A stretch of DNA of 64,000 bases, from IMG/VR virus record IMGVR_UViG_3300023174_004998, positions 32,551 through 96,550 of that record. One strand, given 5' to 3'. Below the pieces are notes generated by a model. That model was not told the origin of the DNA, searched no databases, and worked only from the letters and a program-made list of their open reading frames with translations. The translations under genes were made by a program, and so were the position numbers. Every line of letters starts with the position of its first letter. Positions within the stretch are counted from its first letter, which is position 1. This DNA comes from a virus. This document shows positions 33,663 to 41,545 of this stretch, in pieces.

Positions 33663-33692
33663 ATTATACGACAAATTATTTCATTGGGTCAA
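33663..33692 (-). promoter_or_regulatory. Sigma70-like promoter in tandem with the late promoter
   Basis: Minus strand TTGACC (33692-33687), 18-nt spacer, TATAAT (33668-33663), just upstream of the late octamer. The -35 box lies within the end of the nucleotidyltransferase gene. Confidence 0.6.
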
Positions 33693-34857
33693 TGATAGTG
33701 TTCCAATTTGTGACATTATGGATAAGCCGCATACCGCCGTTGTCCATACGCAAGCGATAGCCCAGGCGTTGCAGTTCTTGACGCAATGGTGCCAATCTAG
33801 GACCTGGATTCTGCACAGTTTCATCCTTGGCTATGTCAATGATTTTGGTGGCCAATTGATGTGCTTGATCTACATCGGGTGGAGCTGAACGGTCTGCAGG
33901 GAATTGTACCACATCACCTTCTTCAATGTAGTCGGGATTTTCATCCAGGGCAACCTTGCTCATGTCAACTTCTTTGCCACGTGCCAAGGGTCTACGACCT
34001 TGTTTTTGCATGAAACGCTCGTATTCTGCCAGGGCGTCTACCAAACTCTTGACCACACCACCCTGGTACAGCACATACTGTAGACCCGAGTAGTTTTTGC
34101 CTTTGACCATGTTGACCATTTCAGCAAATTTACGAGCAAGGTTATTGACCATGCTGGATTCGTCCCAGGTGCCCATGCCACCATCGGGTATGATCTGATG
34201 TCCTGCATCGGGATCATTGACCAACACAGCTTCGTCTACAGCCTTTTCTGGCACAGCACCCATGACAGTATCTAGTATTTCTACTACTTTTGCTACCTTG
34301 ACGTCATTGTCTGCGGCCAGTGGGTACAGCACACGCACCAAATTGGCTTTTTGTTCTGCTGTCATGCCAGGCCATTTTGCACGTATTTCTGTAGCTGATG
34401 TCATGCCTGCACCAAATTGCACAGTGGGCAAGTAGGTCATGTAAGCATGATTTTTCATGGGCTCAAGGCCCGTGCGCTTGTAGGGTTGCAGATAAGGACT
34501 CAGTCCTTTGCGAGGACCACGTGTGATAATCTGTCCAGGTTGTCCAGGCTGTGGATTTTGATCGCGATCTTTTTCACTGCGAACAAAGATCAACTGTGTT
34601 TCTGCAGGGTCAAAATGCTGAGTAATTTCTTCAGCACTGAAAGGTGATCGTACTTGAATAAATCTATTGCCTGGAATACCTGCTTGTTGTGCCAGGAATT
34701 TTTTTGTTTTAAAAGGAAATGGGCGACCGGTGGTGTCGTCTGTGGCCGCTACATAGACTTCTGCTGAAGGAAATGCTTCACGTGCGGCATCATACAAGGC
34801 TTTGTGTCCTGCATGATAAGGGTGGAATCCACCAGGAATGATCACTAATTTTTTCAT
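33676..34857 (-). CDS. Cytidylyltransferase-like nucleotidyltransferase, 393 aa
   Basis: The N-terminus IPGGFHPYHAGHKALYDAA carries the HxGH signature of the HIGH nucleotidyltransferase superfamily (CoaD, NadD, TagD). MTSATEIRAKWPG sits where that family has its ISSTxIR nucleotide-binding loop. Residues 1-190 form the catalytic domain. The remainder is unknown: an acidic helix-rich part, then a Pro/Asp-rich linker and a C-terminal beta-rich end. It may activate a nucleotide or cofactor precursor such as NAD or a lipid head group. A late octamer with leaderless spacing precedes it. Confidence 0.75.
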   Translation of the reverse strand: MKKLVIIPGGFHPYHAGHKALYDAAREAFPSAEVYVAATDDTTGRPFPFKTKKFLAQQAGIPGNRFIQVRSPFSAEEITQHFDPAETQLIFVRSEKDRDQNPQPGQPGQIITRGPRKGLSPYLQPYKRTGLEPMKNHAYMTYLPTVQFGAGMTSATEIRAKWPGMTAEQKANLVRVLYPLAADNDVKVAKVVEILDTVMGAVPEKAVDEAVLVNDPDAGHQIIPDGGMGTWDESSMVNNLARKFAEMVNMVKGKNYSGLQYVLYQGGVVKSLVDALAEYERFMQKQGRRPLARGKEVDMSKVALDENPDYIEEGDVVQFPADRSAPPDVDQAHQLATKIIDIAKDETVQNPGPRLAPLRQELQRLGYRLRMDNGGMRLIHNVTNWNTIIDPMK

Positions 34858-34862
34858 ACCAG

Positions 34863-34870
34863 TATTTATG
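34863..34870 (-). promoter_or_regulatory. Late-promoter-like octamer, leaderless spacing
   Basis: Minus strand CATAAATA, then five nt (CTGGT) and ATG 34857. No Shine-Dalgarno is possible in the gap. Confidence 0.55.
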
Positions 34871-34873
34871 GAT

Positions 34874-35320
34874 TTACATGTTCTCTAACAGCCAGAGGTA
34901 AACTGGTGTAGAAAATTTCAATTGGGCATGACCGTTGCACCCAAAATTCCCATAAAAAGGATGCACAGCTATGGTTTCAATACCGTTGGTGCTGTGTACA
35001 TATTCTGCCTTTTCATACAGCAATTGATCAATCTTTATATCATCCAAACATATATTAGAAATATTGATCAATGCATCAGATATGATTGATCCATCTTCAT
35101 TGATTTTGGTGTGCTCGTTGGATTTGTTTTTGTTTTTATTTTTAAATTTTATTTTAAAGGAGTGATTTCCATCTTCAACTTCAAATTCATGTTCAACATG
35201 ATGGGTACCCGGTGCAATTAAACTATCAAAGAATTTTGCTTTGTCAATCCATAATTCTATGCCCAGATTATGAAATTCAGAGGGATTGACAATATCTAAA
35301 CTTAATTTAATTTTTTCCAT
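34874..35320 (-). CDS. Hypothetical protein, 148 aa
   Basis: Not recognised. Beta-rich and AT-rich, with a run KFKNKNKNKSNEH and a C-terminal HPFYGNFGCNGHAQLKF. The first 60 residues (LDIVNPSEFHNLGIELWIDK) look like a carbohydrate-binding or adhesin-type beta-sandwich, as does the 99-aa protein at 23.2-23.5 kb. It follows two small structural-looking genes under one late promoter. Confidence 0.65.
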   Translation of the reverse strand: MEKIKLSLDIVNPSEFHNLGIELWIDKAKFFDSLIAPGTHHVEHEFEVEDGNHSFKIKFKNKNKNKSNEHTKINEDGSIISDALINISNICLDDIKIDQLLYEKAEYVHSTNGIETIAVHPFYGNFGCNGHAQLKFSTPVYLWLLENM

Positions 35321-35677
35321 TTAATAGGTAAGTGTGACTGAATTGATAGTGCCGCTGGTAAATTCTCGCACTCGGATGCGCATCCAAGTAAAGTTGCCTT
35401 TGACTGACAAGCTAAGGTTGTATGTGCCTGGGCCCACGCCCTGTATTGCAAACCAGGCATCATCGTTGCCGGGATCGGCATCTAGAGTGGCCTGTATATC
35501 CATCACACCAACAAAACCGTTGGTGTTAAACATCAAGCTCTGGACACCTGCGGGCTGGCGATAGTAGCCCACGGCTTTTTGTCGCTCTCCAGCCCAGTCC
35601 TCGGAGCTGCCATCATAATTGCCAGATGGGGTTCCGTGTACTGTTGTGGGTATCAGTACTAAATCTTGAGTTTTCAT
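35321..35677 (-). CDS. Hypothetical virion-like protein, 118 aa
   Basis: Not recognised. Beta-strand-rich with Gly/Thr/Asn (FNTNGFVGVMDIQATLD, GPGTYNLSLSVKGNFTW), the composition of a small virion decoration or fibre protein. Its ATG overlaps the stop of the 54-aa gene (ATGA). Confidence 0.65.
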   Translation of the reverse strand: MKTQDLVLIPTTVHGTPSGNYDGSSEDWAGERQKAVGYYRQPAGVQSLMFNTNGFVGVMDIQATLDADPGNDDAWFAIQGVGPGTYNLSLSVKGNFTWMRIRVREFTSGTINSVTLTY

Positions 35678-35838
35678 TCTGTTGCAATCTCAACCAGCAC
35701 CGCTTGCCCAGCCAATTCTTGGATTACTGCTTCCAAGCTGGTCACTGTTTCTGGACTCATAATGGGTGCGGCTTGTTCTGAGTCTTTGAGCAATTTGCTG
35801 ACTTTGACTACAATGATTTCTTCGTGTAATTTTGCCAT
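35674..35838 (-). CDS. Small helical protein, 54 aa
   Basis: ATG 35838 to TGA 35674 encodes 54 residues starting MAKLHEEIIVVKVSKLLKD, with a charged helical C-terminal half. It is the first gene after a late-type octamer and is coupled by ATGA to the 118-aa gene. From its size it could be a chaperone-like or decoration-associated protein. Confidence 0.65.
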   Translation of the reverse strand: MAKLHEEIIVVKVSKLLKDSEQAAPIMSPETVTSLEAVIQELAGQAVLVEIATE

Positions 35839-35844
35839 AGTGTA

Positions 35845-36507
35845 TTATTTATCGCGTAGGAGTTTTAGGGTTTTTCTTATGGCCCTGGGCAAAATAAGCC
35901 CCAGCATCATGATAATGCCCCGTCCGTTGTGATCAATAAATGCGTTGTCATTGATATAATGATGTTTTTGACTGCCAGACAGGAATCTTTTTAACCCAGG
36001 ACCAATGCGTATGTCTGTTTGATTGGCTAAAAAATTACGCAGAGATTCTTTTTGTTCCGCTGTCATGCGCCCTGCAAAGAAATAACTACGCCATTCGTGT
36101 TCGCTGGATTTTATTAAAATACTGTCTCTGGGTATGTCCAGCTTGACTTGTTTCATGCTGGCAGGTGTTAGATATTCTAACTGTTCCATTTCTCTCAACA
36201 TGGTCAAATCACTGCTGTACACATAGCCCCAGTCATTGTAAATTACCAATTTGTAGTCCTGTTTGGCCAACAAGTAATCACACAGAGTATGACAGTTGGT
36301 GCGATTCTCTGCGGTAATCTCACCACGGTTCCCACGCCAACTTCCTCCAAAGTTTGGATTCCTAGACCGCCAGTTTGATCTGTAATCTAACTCGCGATCA
36401 ATATAAGCATGGTCAAGTTCACGCAGAGCACTCATTTCTTCAAGTTTGAAATTGAAGCAGTACTCATACTGGTCAAAGAACAGTCGATCTTTGCTGACAG
36501 TTTTCAT
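35845..36507 (-). CDS. Conserved T4-like phage hypothetical protein, 220 aa
   Basis: I place the start at ATG 36507 (MKTVSKDRLFFDQYEYCF), just after the Clp stop, rather than the in-frame ATG inside clp. The sequence has YKLVIYNDWGYVYSSDLTML and a C-terminal DHNGRGIIMMLGLILPRAI followed by Lys/Arg. From memory the pattern occurs in T4-like cyanophages without function. The C-terminal hydrophobic stretch could be membrane associated. Confidence 0.65.
   Translation of the reverse strand: MKTVSKDRLFFDQYEYCFNFKLEEMSALRELDHAYIDRELDYRSNWRSRNPNFGGSWRGNRGEITAENRTNCHTLCDYLLAKQDYKLVIYNDWGYVYSSDLTMLREMEQLEYLTPASMKQVKLDIPRDSILIKSSEHEWRSYFFAGRMTAEQKESLRNFLANQTDIRIGPGLKRFLSGSQKHHYINDNAFIDHNGRGIIMMLGLILPRAIRKTLKLLRDK
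35846..35853 (-). promoter_or_regulatory. Late-promoter-like octamer
   Basis: Minus strand GATAAATA, seven nt before ATG 35838, overlapping the stop of the 220-aa gene. Confidence 0.5.
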
Positions 36508-36508
36508 A

Positions 36509-38782
36509 TTAAGACGTCGGTTGGTCAAGGACTATGATTCCATCTTTGTCCACCACACCAGGTGTGGTGTTATCTGTGGCATGAGAAAACACCACAGCGT
36601 CATTGTTCCAGTCAACTGTGACTGCACAATCTTTCAGTCGCTCAAACAAGATTTTCTTACTCAGCGGTACTTTGATTAACTCATCAATTTTGCGACTCAG
36701 CGGACGAGCACCCATTTTGGGATCATAGCCCACGGTGACCAAATGATCGATCATGGCTTCTGTCAGTGCCAGGTTGATCTTCTTTTCAACCAAACTGCGC
36801 TTGAGTTCATCCACAAACTTGACCACTACTTTCTTGATTGACAGCGTATCCAGTTTGTTGAACTTGCAGATCATGTCCAAACGATTGCGTAGCTCGGGCT
36901 TGAAGTAGTCTTTGACAGCACGATCCTCTTCGCCACTCTTGTCTAGGCTCTGTCCAAAGCCAATGTTGTTGTTTTCGTTGTCGCGGGCACCCAAGTTTGA
37001 AGTCATGATAATGATGCAGTTTTTGACATCTACTTTTTTACCGTTGCTACCTGTGATGGTACCTTCGTCCATCATCTGCAAGAAGATATTGGCCACATCA
37101 GGGTGTGCCTTTTCAACTTCATCGAACAGCAACACTGAGAATGGATGCTTGCTCAAGTCATTGATCAGTTTGCCGCCGCCCAGCTGGCTGTCATCGTAGC
37201 CCACAAAGCCCGGAGGCGCACCCAACAACGAACTCACTGTGTGGCGATCTTGATATTCACTCATGTCATAGCGCAGGAGATGCATGTCTAGATTCTCTGC
37301 CAGGAGTTTGGCCAGTTCTGTTTTACCTGTACCAGTGGGCCCTAGGAACAAGAAACAGCCCACAGGACGACGTTGGCTGGCAATACCTGCATAGTTGACA
37401 TAGATGCGTTCCAGCACAGAGTCAACCACAGAATCTTGTCCGTACAGTCGTTGCTTGATGTTTGACTCCAACTCCATGACCTTGGCATTGACATCATTCT
37501 TCACACGATCTGCTGGAATACTGGTCACTCGGCCCACTTGATCCTGGATCATTTCTGCCGTGATCGTGACTTTACCTTGGTCCTTCACCCGCTCTCTAGC
37601 ACACGATGCATCAATGAGGTCAATGGATTTGTCTGGATTCTTTTTGTCGTAGAGATAACGTGTGGCCAATTCCACTGCACGGTCAATGGCCTTGGCATCA
37701 ATTGCGACATTGTGAAACTCTTCCAGTCTAGGTTGCAGACCTTGCAAGATACGCACAGTGGTTGCCGCATCTGGCTCGTCAATGCTCACACGATAGAACC
37801 TACGCATCAAGGCACGGTCCTTTTCAAAGCTCTCGTAGTATTCTTCCCAGGTGGTTGACGCAATGACTTTGAGTATGCCTTTGGTTATGGCAGGCTTGAT
37901 CATGTTGGCAAAGTCCAGTGTGGACGACCCTGACGATCCTGCACCGCGCATGGTGTGTGCTTCGTCAATGAACAGCACTACATTCTTTTTCTGTTCCAAG
38001 GCCATGATAACTGATTTGAGCTTTTCTTCGAACTCTCCACGGTACTTGGATCCAGCCAGCAAGCTACCAATTTCCAGGCTCCATACTTCATGATCTTTGA
38101 GGAACTCGGGCACTTGTTTCGAGTGAATCATTGTGGCCAGGCCTTCAGCAATGGCAGTTTTGCCCACGCCAGGATCTCCCACCATGAGCACGTTGGCTTT
38201 GAACTTCTTGGCCAGCACAGTGATAATTTCATTGAGTTCTGTTGACCGCCCAATCAAGGGTTCTAGTTTGTTCTCGCTGGCCCGGGCACTGAGATTGATA
38301 CAGTGTTCTTCCAGGATTTCGTCTGCTTGATCGTCTGTGAGCAGACCATCCTTGTTATTGTAGTTGGCTTGCCAGAATTCAATGAACGTCTTTTTCTCAA
38401 TGCCGTACTTGAGAAAATAATAGTGTGCATGGCTGTTGCTTTCATTCATGATGGCCAACCATAGATCTATGGTTGTGACCTGTCTGCGCCCTGTAAACAA
38501 CACCTGTGTCAGCGCACGATTAAACACACGTTCTAGTGCATTGGTCTTCTTGGGGTCTTTGTCTCGTTCCATAGACAAGTGGACCATGGAGTCAATGTAG
38601 GCTTCAAGATCGCCATCCAGTTCCGCGACCATGGCGCCAAACTTTACCAATACTGCATTGAAGGGAGCATGCCGTATCAAGGCCAAGGCCAGGTGTTCTA
38701 GAGTCACATACTCGTGATGTTTGATACGGGCCAGTTTCTGCGCCTGGGCCAGTATCTGTTCGATTTCAGGATTCTGTTGCAT
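36509..38782 (-). CDS. ClpA/ClpB-family AAA+ unfoldase
   Basis: 757 residues: an N-terminal Clp_N-type helical domain (1-145) and two AAA+ modules. D1 has GDPGVGKT (202-209) and VLFIDEAH (269-276). D2 has GPTGTGKT (481-488), VLLFDEVEKAH (550-560) and the pore-loop region GFVGYDD. Between D2 elements lies TSNLGARDNENNNIGFGQ, with IGF (607-609) where ClpA carries its IGL ClpP-docking loop. There is no ClpB middle-domain insertion. The phage protein could therefore redirect host ClpP or act alone as a disaggregase. The ATG has AAAGGAG upstream. Overlaps the def gene. Confidence 0.9.
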   Translation of the reverse strand: MQQNPEIEQILAQAQKLARIKHHEYVTLEHLALALIRHAPFNAVLVKFGAMVAELDGDLEAYIDSMVHLSMERDKDPKKTNALERVFNRALTQVLFTGRRQVTTIDLWLAIMNESNSHAHYYFLKYGIEKKTFIEFWQANYNNKDGLLTDDQADEILEEHCINLSARASENKLEPLIGRSTELNEIITVLAKKFKANVLMVGDPGVGKTAIAEGLATMIHSKQVPEFLKDHEVWSLEIGSLLAGSKYRGEFEEKLKSVIMALEQKKNVVLFIDEAHTMRGAGSSGSSTLDFANMIKPAITKGILKVIASTTWEEYYESFEKDRALMRRFYRVSIDEPDAATTVRILQGLQPRLEEFHNVAIDAKAIDRAVELATRYLYDKKNPDKSIDLIDASCARERVKDQGKVTITAEMIQDQVGRVTSIPADRVKNDVNAKVMELESNIKQRLYGQDSVVDSVLERIYVNYAGIASQRRPVGCFLFLGPTGTGKTELAKLLAENLDMHLLRYDMSEYQDRHTVSSLLGAPPGFVGYDDSQLGGGKLINDLSKHPFSVLLFDEVEKAHPDVANIFLQMMDEGTITGSNGKKVDVKNCIIIMTSNLGARDNENNNIGFGQSLDKSGEEDRAVKDYFKPELRNRLDMICKFNKLDTLSIKKVVVKFVDELKRSLVEKKINLALTEAMIDHLVTVGYDPKMGARPLSRKIDELIKVPLSKKILFERLKDCAVTVDWNNDAVVFSHATDNTTPGVVDKDGIIVLDQPTS

Positions 38783-39215
38783 GTTGCTCCTTTGCTCTAT
38801 CGTGCATGGTTATTCCATCTAAATGATCTAACTCGTGCTGGAAACATCTTGCTTCCAGCCCTTGTAATTGTTCTTCAATCCAGGTGCCCTGTGCGTTTTG
38901 GTAACGCACAGAAACAGCACTGGGTCTCTTTATTTTACACTCATCTTGGGGAAAACTCAAGCATCCTTCGATGTATTCGGTTAAATCAGCACTGCTATCT
39001 GTGATTTCTGGATTGAAACAGGCTCTTTGGATCTGATCAATCTCCATGACAAACAGTCTCCGGCTTACTCCTATCTGTGGAGCAGCCAACCCAATACCGT
39101 TGTTCTTTTTCATCAGCGAAAACATCTGAGTGGCCAAAAATGAATTCTGTGCTGGATGATCAAAGTCCGCAAAGGGTTTGGCAGGTCGGTACAAAACTTT
39201 GTTAGTGAGTTTCAT
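38766..39215 (-). CDS. def: Peptide deformylase
   Basis: 149 residues with the three deformylase motifs: GIGLAAPQIG, EGCLSFP (metal Cys) and QHELDHLDG (HExxH). It removes N-formyl from nascent proteins. Phage deformylases are typically short, as here. It lies between clp and dnaJ, forming a protein-quality-control group. Its ATG is five nt from a late-type octamer that overlaps the dnaJ stop. Confidence 0.93.
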   Translation of the reverse strand: MKLTNKVLYRPAKPFADFDHPAQNSFLATQMFSLMKKNNGIGLAAPQIGVSRRLFVMEIDQIQRACFNPEITDSSADLTEYIEGCLSFPQDECKIKRPSAVSVRYQNAQGTWIEEQLQGLEARCFQHELDHLDGITMHDRAKEQHATES

Positions 39216-39219
39216 AAAA

Positions 39220-40023
39220 TTATTTATTGGCCTGTCTTTTGTTCAATACGTCAATGATTTCATCGGGAATATCATCAGGCAACACGGCCTGTAGTTTGAC
39301 TATAAGGTCTCCGGTGGTGTGTCCTTCTCGATCTATACCGCGGCCACGACCTCTTAACATGGTACCTGGTCGAGTGCGTGGCGGAACAGTCAACACCAGA
39401 TCTCGTCCTTGAATGTCGCTGAGTTTTAATTCAGTTCCTGTGATCAAGTCCCAAAAATCCACAGGACGTTCACAGTAAAGATCTAATCCGTTGCGTTGCC
39501 AGTCTGGATGCCCGTGTACACGATAGTTCACTATGAGATCATGACCGCCTGGCGCCAATTTGGGATACCGCACATTTTCATTGTCTTGTATGCCCTTGGG
39601 TATGTGTATCTCCAGTGTTATGTTACCTTGTGGTGTACCCACGCTGACAGTCCTAGGTCCGCCTGTAACAGCATCTACCAAGGGTATCCATATACTCACA
39701 CGTTGATTTCTTTGTGTTTGCTGTTGTCTAGGGCCCATGCGAGCACCAAACATTTCAAATATACTATCAAAATCAAAAGGTCCCCCGGCTCCATGGAACG
39801 GACTGCCATTGACATTGATACGCACATGCGGATGTGGATTATCGTATTGTTGCTTTTTTTGTGGGTCGCCCAAGGTAGCATAGGCTTCTTGTATGGCCTG
39901 GAACTTGACTTGATCACCGCCGCGGTCAGGATGATGCTTCATGGCCGCTTTGCGGTATGCTCGTTTTATTTCATCATCAGTGGCGTTGCGCTGTACACCC
40001 AGCGTTTGGTAATAGTCTATCAT
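39220..40023 (-). CDS. dnaJ: DnaJ/CbpA-type co-chaperone
   Basis: 267 residues. The J domain (1-65) has the HPD tripeptide in KHHPDRGG. A Gly/Phe-rich linker (75-95) and C-terminal peptide-binding domains follow (residues 105-260, with [19 protein letters not shown]). The Cys-rich zinc domain of true DnaJ is absent, so it is CbpA-like. It would recruit host DnaK to phage proteins. It is the first gene after a terminator. Confidence 0.93.
   Translation of the reverse strand: MIDYYQTLGVQRNATDDEIKRAYRKAAMKHHPDRGGDQVKFQAIQEAYATLGDPQKKQQYDNPHPHVRINVNGSPFHGAGGPFDFDSIFEMFGARMGPRQQQTQRNQRVSIWIPLVDAVTGGPRTVSVGTPQGNITLEIHIPKGIQDNENVRYPKLAPGGHDLIVNYRVHGHPDWQRNGLDLYCERPVDFWDLITGTELKLSDIQGRDLVLTVPPRTRPGTMLRGRGRGIDREGHTTGDLIVKLQAVLPDDIPDEIIDVLNKRQANK
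39221..39228 (-). promoter_or_regulatory. Late-promoter-like octamer of def, leaderless spacing
   Basis: Minus strand AATAAATA, then five nt (ATTTT) and ATG 39215. It overlaps the dnaJ stop codon. Confidence 0.5.
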
Positions 40024-40030
40024 ACAAAAG

Positions 40031-40066
40031 AAAAAGGCAGTATAACTTAATTATACTACCTTTTTT
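40031..40066 (-). terminator. Rho-independent terminator between the exported protein and dnaJ
   Basis: A ten-base-pair stem (GGTAGTATAA / TTATACTGCC with one G-U) around loop TTAAG, flanked by A-run and T-run. It works in either direction. A TATAAT-like sequence lies within the stem, so an embedded promoter for dnaJ is possible too. Confidence 0.75.
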
Positions 40067-40080
40067 GGGCAAAAGCAAGA

Positions 40081-40299
40081 TTATTTTTTATCTGGTACTG
40101 CTGTACCTTCGTGCTTTTTATGCTGTTTTACTTCTTTGCAATTCTGTCTTGGCGAACCGTCTTTGTTTTTCAGTGGCTTGCCTTCTTTGTCTTTGACATC
40201 CACGCAGACTTTTTTGGTTTCGGGTTTTTTGTCATCGGCTGCCTGGGCTGGGTATGCCACGGCCAATGCCAGACCTGCCGCAAATATAATATGTTTCAT
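40081..40299 (-). CDS. Small exported protein with Sec signal peptide, 72 aa
   Basis: MKHIIFAAGLALAVAYPAQA is a clear signal peptide with an AQA cleavage site. The mature 52 residues are Lys-rich with two cysteines (KVCVDVKDKEG, RQNCKEV). It sits downstream of the lysis genes and before a terminator. A periplasmic role in lysis or host manipulation is possible, but unproven. Confidence 0.75.
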   Translation of the reverse strand: MKHIIFAAGLALAVAYPAQAADDKKPETKKVCVDVKDKEGKPLKNKDGSPRQNCKEVKQHKKHEGTAVPDKK

Positions 40300-40302
40300 A
40301 GA

Positions 40303-40419
40303 TTATCCTTTTTTAAACAGGCCCAGGACCTTGGCCTGGATTGTTTTTGCAAAATCAGGTTGGGGGAAGTTCCAACCTATAAATGCTCCTAGTGCTAACC
40401 AAAATATAGTTTCTAACAT
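40303..40419 (-). CDS. Small membrane protein, 38 aa
   Basis: ATG 40419 to TAA 40303; MLETIFWLALGAFIGWNFP is a single membrane segment, with a basic C-terminus. AAAGGAG lies upstream. It is of the size of small phage membrane proteins often next to holins, and resembles, from memory, a widespread short T4-like cyanophage protein. Confidence 0.65.
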   Translation of the reverse strand: MLETIFWLALGAFIGWNFPQPDFAKTIQAKVLGLFKKG

Positions 40420-40437
40420 TGTTATTCTCCTTTGTTG

Positions 40438-40914
40438 TTATCTTTCTGGGAACGGTGGCTGTACTGGTGCTGGCTTGCCGCCAAAGCCCGGGGTAACTGG
40501 TGCTCCAAAGCTGGGTGCTGGTGTGCTCACTGCTGGGCTGCCAAAGCCAGGAGCAGTGCTCACAGTGTTGCCACCTAGCGGTGCACCACCAAAGCTGGGT
40601 GCTGGTGTAGCAGTGGGCGGTAATGTTGCACCGGCTTTGTCATTGAGTTTTTCCTGTGTACGACCATATGCGGCAATACCAAGGATGGCGCCCATGGCCA
40701 TGTGGAACAGGCCTGCACCTTGTAGTGTGATCGGGCTCCATTGTGTTTCCACACGGCCCCCACCTATGACTTGTACCAGGCTCCATAAGATGGGAAATGC
40801 CACAAAGTCAGCCATACACACCAACATGTACATCCACCCCATGGCTGGACGCCATTTTGAATTCATCCAGTCTTCGTTCTTTTTTGCGCTTTCGCTTTTG
40901 ACTTCTTCTGACAT
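40438..40914 (-). CDS. Holin, 3-TM type, with Pro/Gly-rich tail
   Basis: 158 residues. After a charged N-terminus come two to three hydrophobic segments (about 24-46 and 66-82, the first containing RPAMGWMYMLVCMADFVAF), matching the R-P-x3-W pattern of the 3-TM holin family. The last 65 residues are Pro/Gly/Ala repeats, including FGAPV and FGGKP-like units. Next to an Rz/Rz1 pair and a GH19 endolysin, a holin role is likely. The long tail is unusual. Confidence 0.75.
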   Translation of the reverse strand: MSEEVKSESAKKNEDWMNSKWRPAMGWMYMLVCMADFVAFPILWSLVQVIGGGRVETQWSPITLQGAGLFHMAMGAILGIAAYGRTQEKLNDKAGATLPPTATPAPSFGGAPLGGNTVSTAPGFGSPAVSTPAPSFGAPVTPGFGGKPAPVQPPFPER

Positions 40915-40932
40915 ATCTAGCTCCTTCTAAAT

Positions 40933-41544
40933 TTATTTTGTGATATCGTTATATATTTTTTGTTGTGCTCGATACCATTCCTGCCACGCTTTTAATTTTT
41001 CTGCGTTTTCGTGGCAGGCTCCGTAGTTTTCAATGACTCTGTCGAGGAGCCTACTGGCTTCAACTCCCGAGGGGGTTCCATCAGTTGCGGCGGAACGCTG
41101 GGGAACTTCATTGCGACTGGCACTGTCGTGCAAGCTGACAGTGCTACGAGGCAAACTGCACTGAGCATCCAGTTGCTTGCCCGCGACTTCTTTGACAATT
41201 TCTCTGTTGATATAAACATTTTCTTTGACTACCTTTATCTTTTCAACTATTTTAGTTTCGATCACAGTGTTCACTTGTTGTGATTTCTCTTCGGCAATTC
41301 GAACTCGTTCTTTCATTTCGGCTATCATTTCTCTGTAGCCTATACCACCATAAAAATAAGCGGCAACAACAAGAGCTGCCACACCTGCCAACTCTGCGGG
41401 CAATCGATAACGACCCATGAGCGGTATCCAGCTGACCAACTTGCTGGCCACATACAGTACAACACCTGCCGCAAACAATAGATAAGTGACCCAGACGAAT
41501 ATACTGTCAGGAATCAACTGCAACATCCATTGTAACTGCCACAT
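40933..41544 (-). CDS. Rz: Rz-like inner-membrane spanin
   Basis: 203 residues: two hydrophobic segments (about 14-36 and 50-66) followed by a coiled-coil region (EMKERVRIAEEKSQQVNTV) and a C-terminal EWYRAQQKIYNDITK. A separate lipoprotein ORF lies within it in another frame, as in lambda Rz/Rz1. The second hydrophobic segment is unlike classical Rz, which has one; a holin/spanin mix is possible. It follows the endolysin with one base between. Confidence 0.75.
   Translation of the reverse strand: MWQLQWMLQLIPDSIFVWVTYLLFAAGVVLYVASKLVSWIPLMGRYRLPAELAGVAALVVAAYFYGGIGYREMIAEMKERVRIAEEKSQQVNTVIETKIVEKIKVVKENVYINREIVKEVAGKQLDAQCSLPRSTVSLHDSASRNEVPQRSAATDGTPSGVEASRLLDRVIENYGACHENAEKLKAWQEWYRAQQKIYNDITK
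40992..41219 (-). CDS. Rz1: Rz1-like outer-membrane lipoprotein spanin, nested in Rz
   Basis: 75 residues entirely inside the Rz gene in a shifted frame. The N-terminus is positively charged with a hydrophobic stretch LSAVCLVALSAC, giving lipobox ALSAC with Cys30. The mature part is Pro/Thr/Ser-rich (FPSVPPQLMEPPRELKP), typical of Rz1. The start may be ATG 41219 or the internal ATG before LSAV. Confidence 0.75.
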   Translation of the reverse strand: MFISTEKLSKKSRASNWMLSAVCLVALSACTTVPVAMKFPSVPPQLMEPPRELKPVGSSTESLKTTEPATKTQKN

Positions 41545-41545
41545 T

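Noticed and set aside
39496-40050. Plus-strand 184-aa ORF opposite dnaJ
   Set aside because: Antisense shadow of the J-domain protein, with no ribosome binding site or protein features.
40031-40066. Near-consensus TATAAT before dnaJ as a simple promoter
   Set aside because: The element lies in a long palindrome with A- and T-runs that is better explained as a terminator; a promoter within it remains possible.
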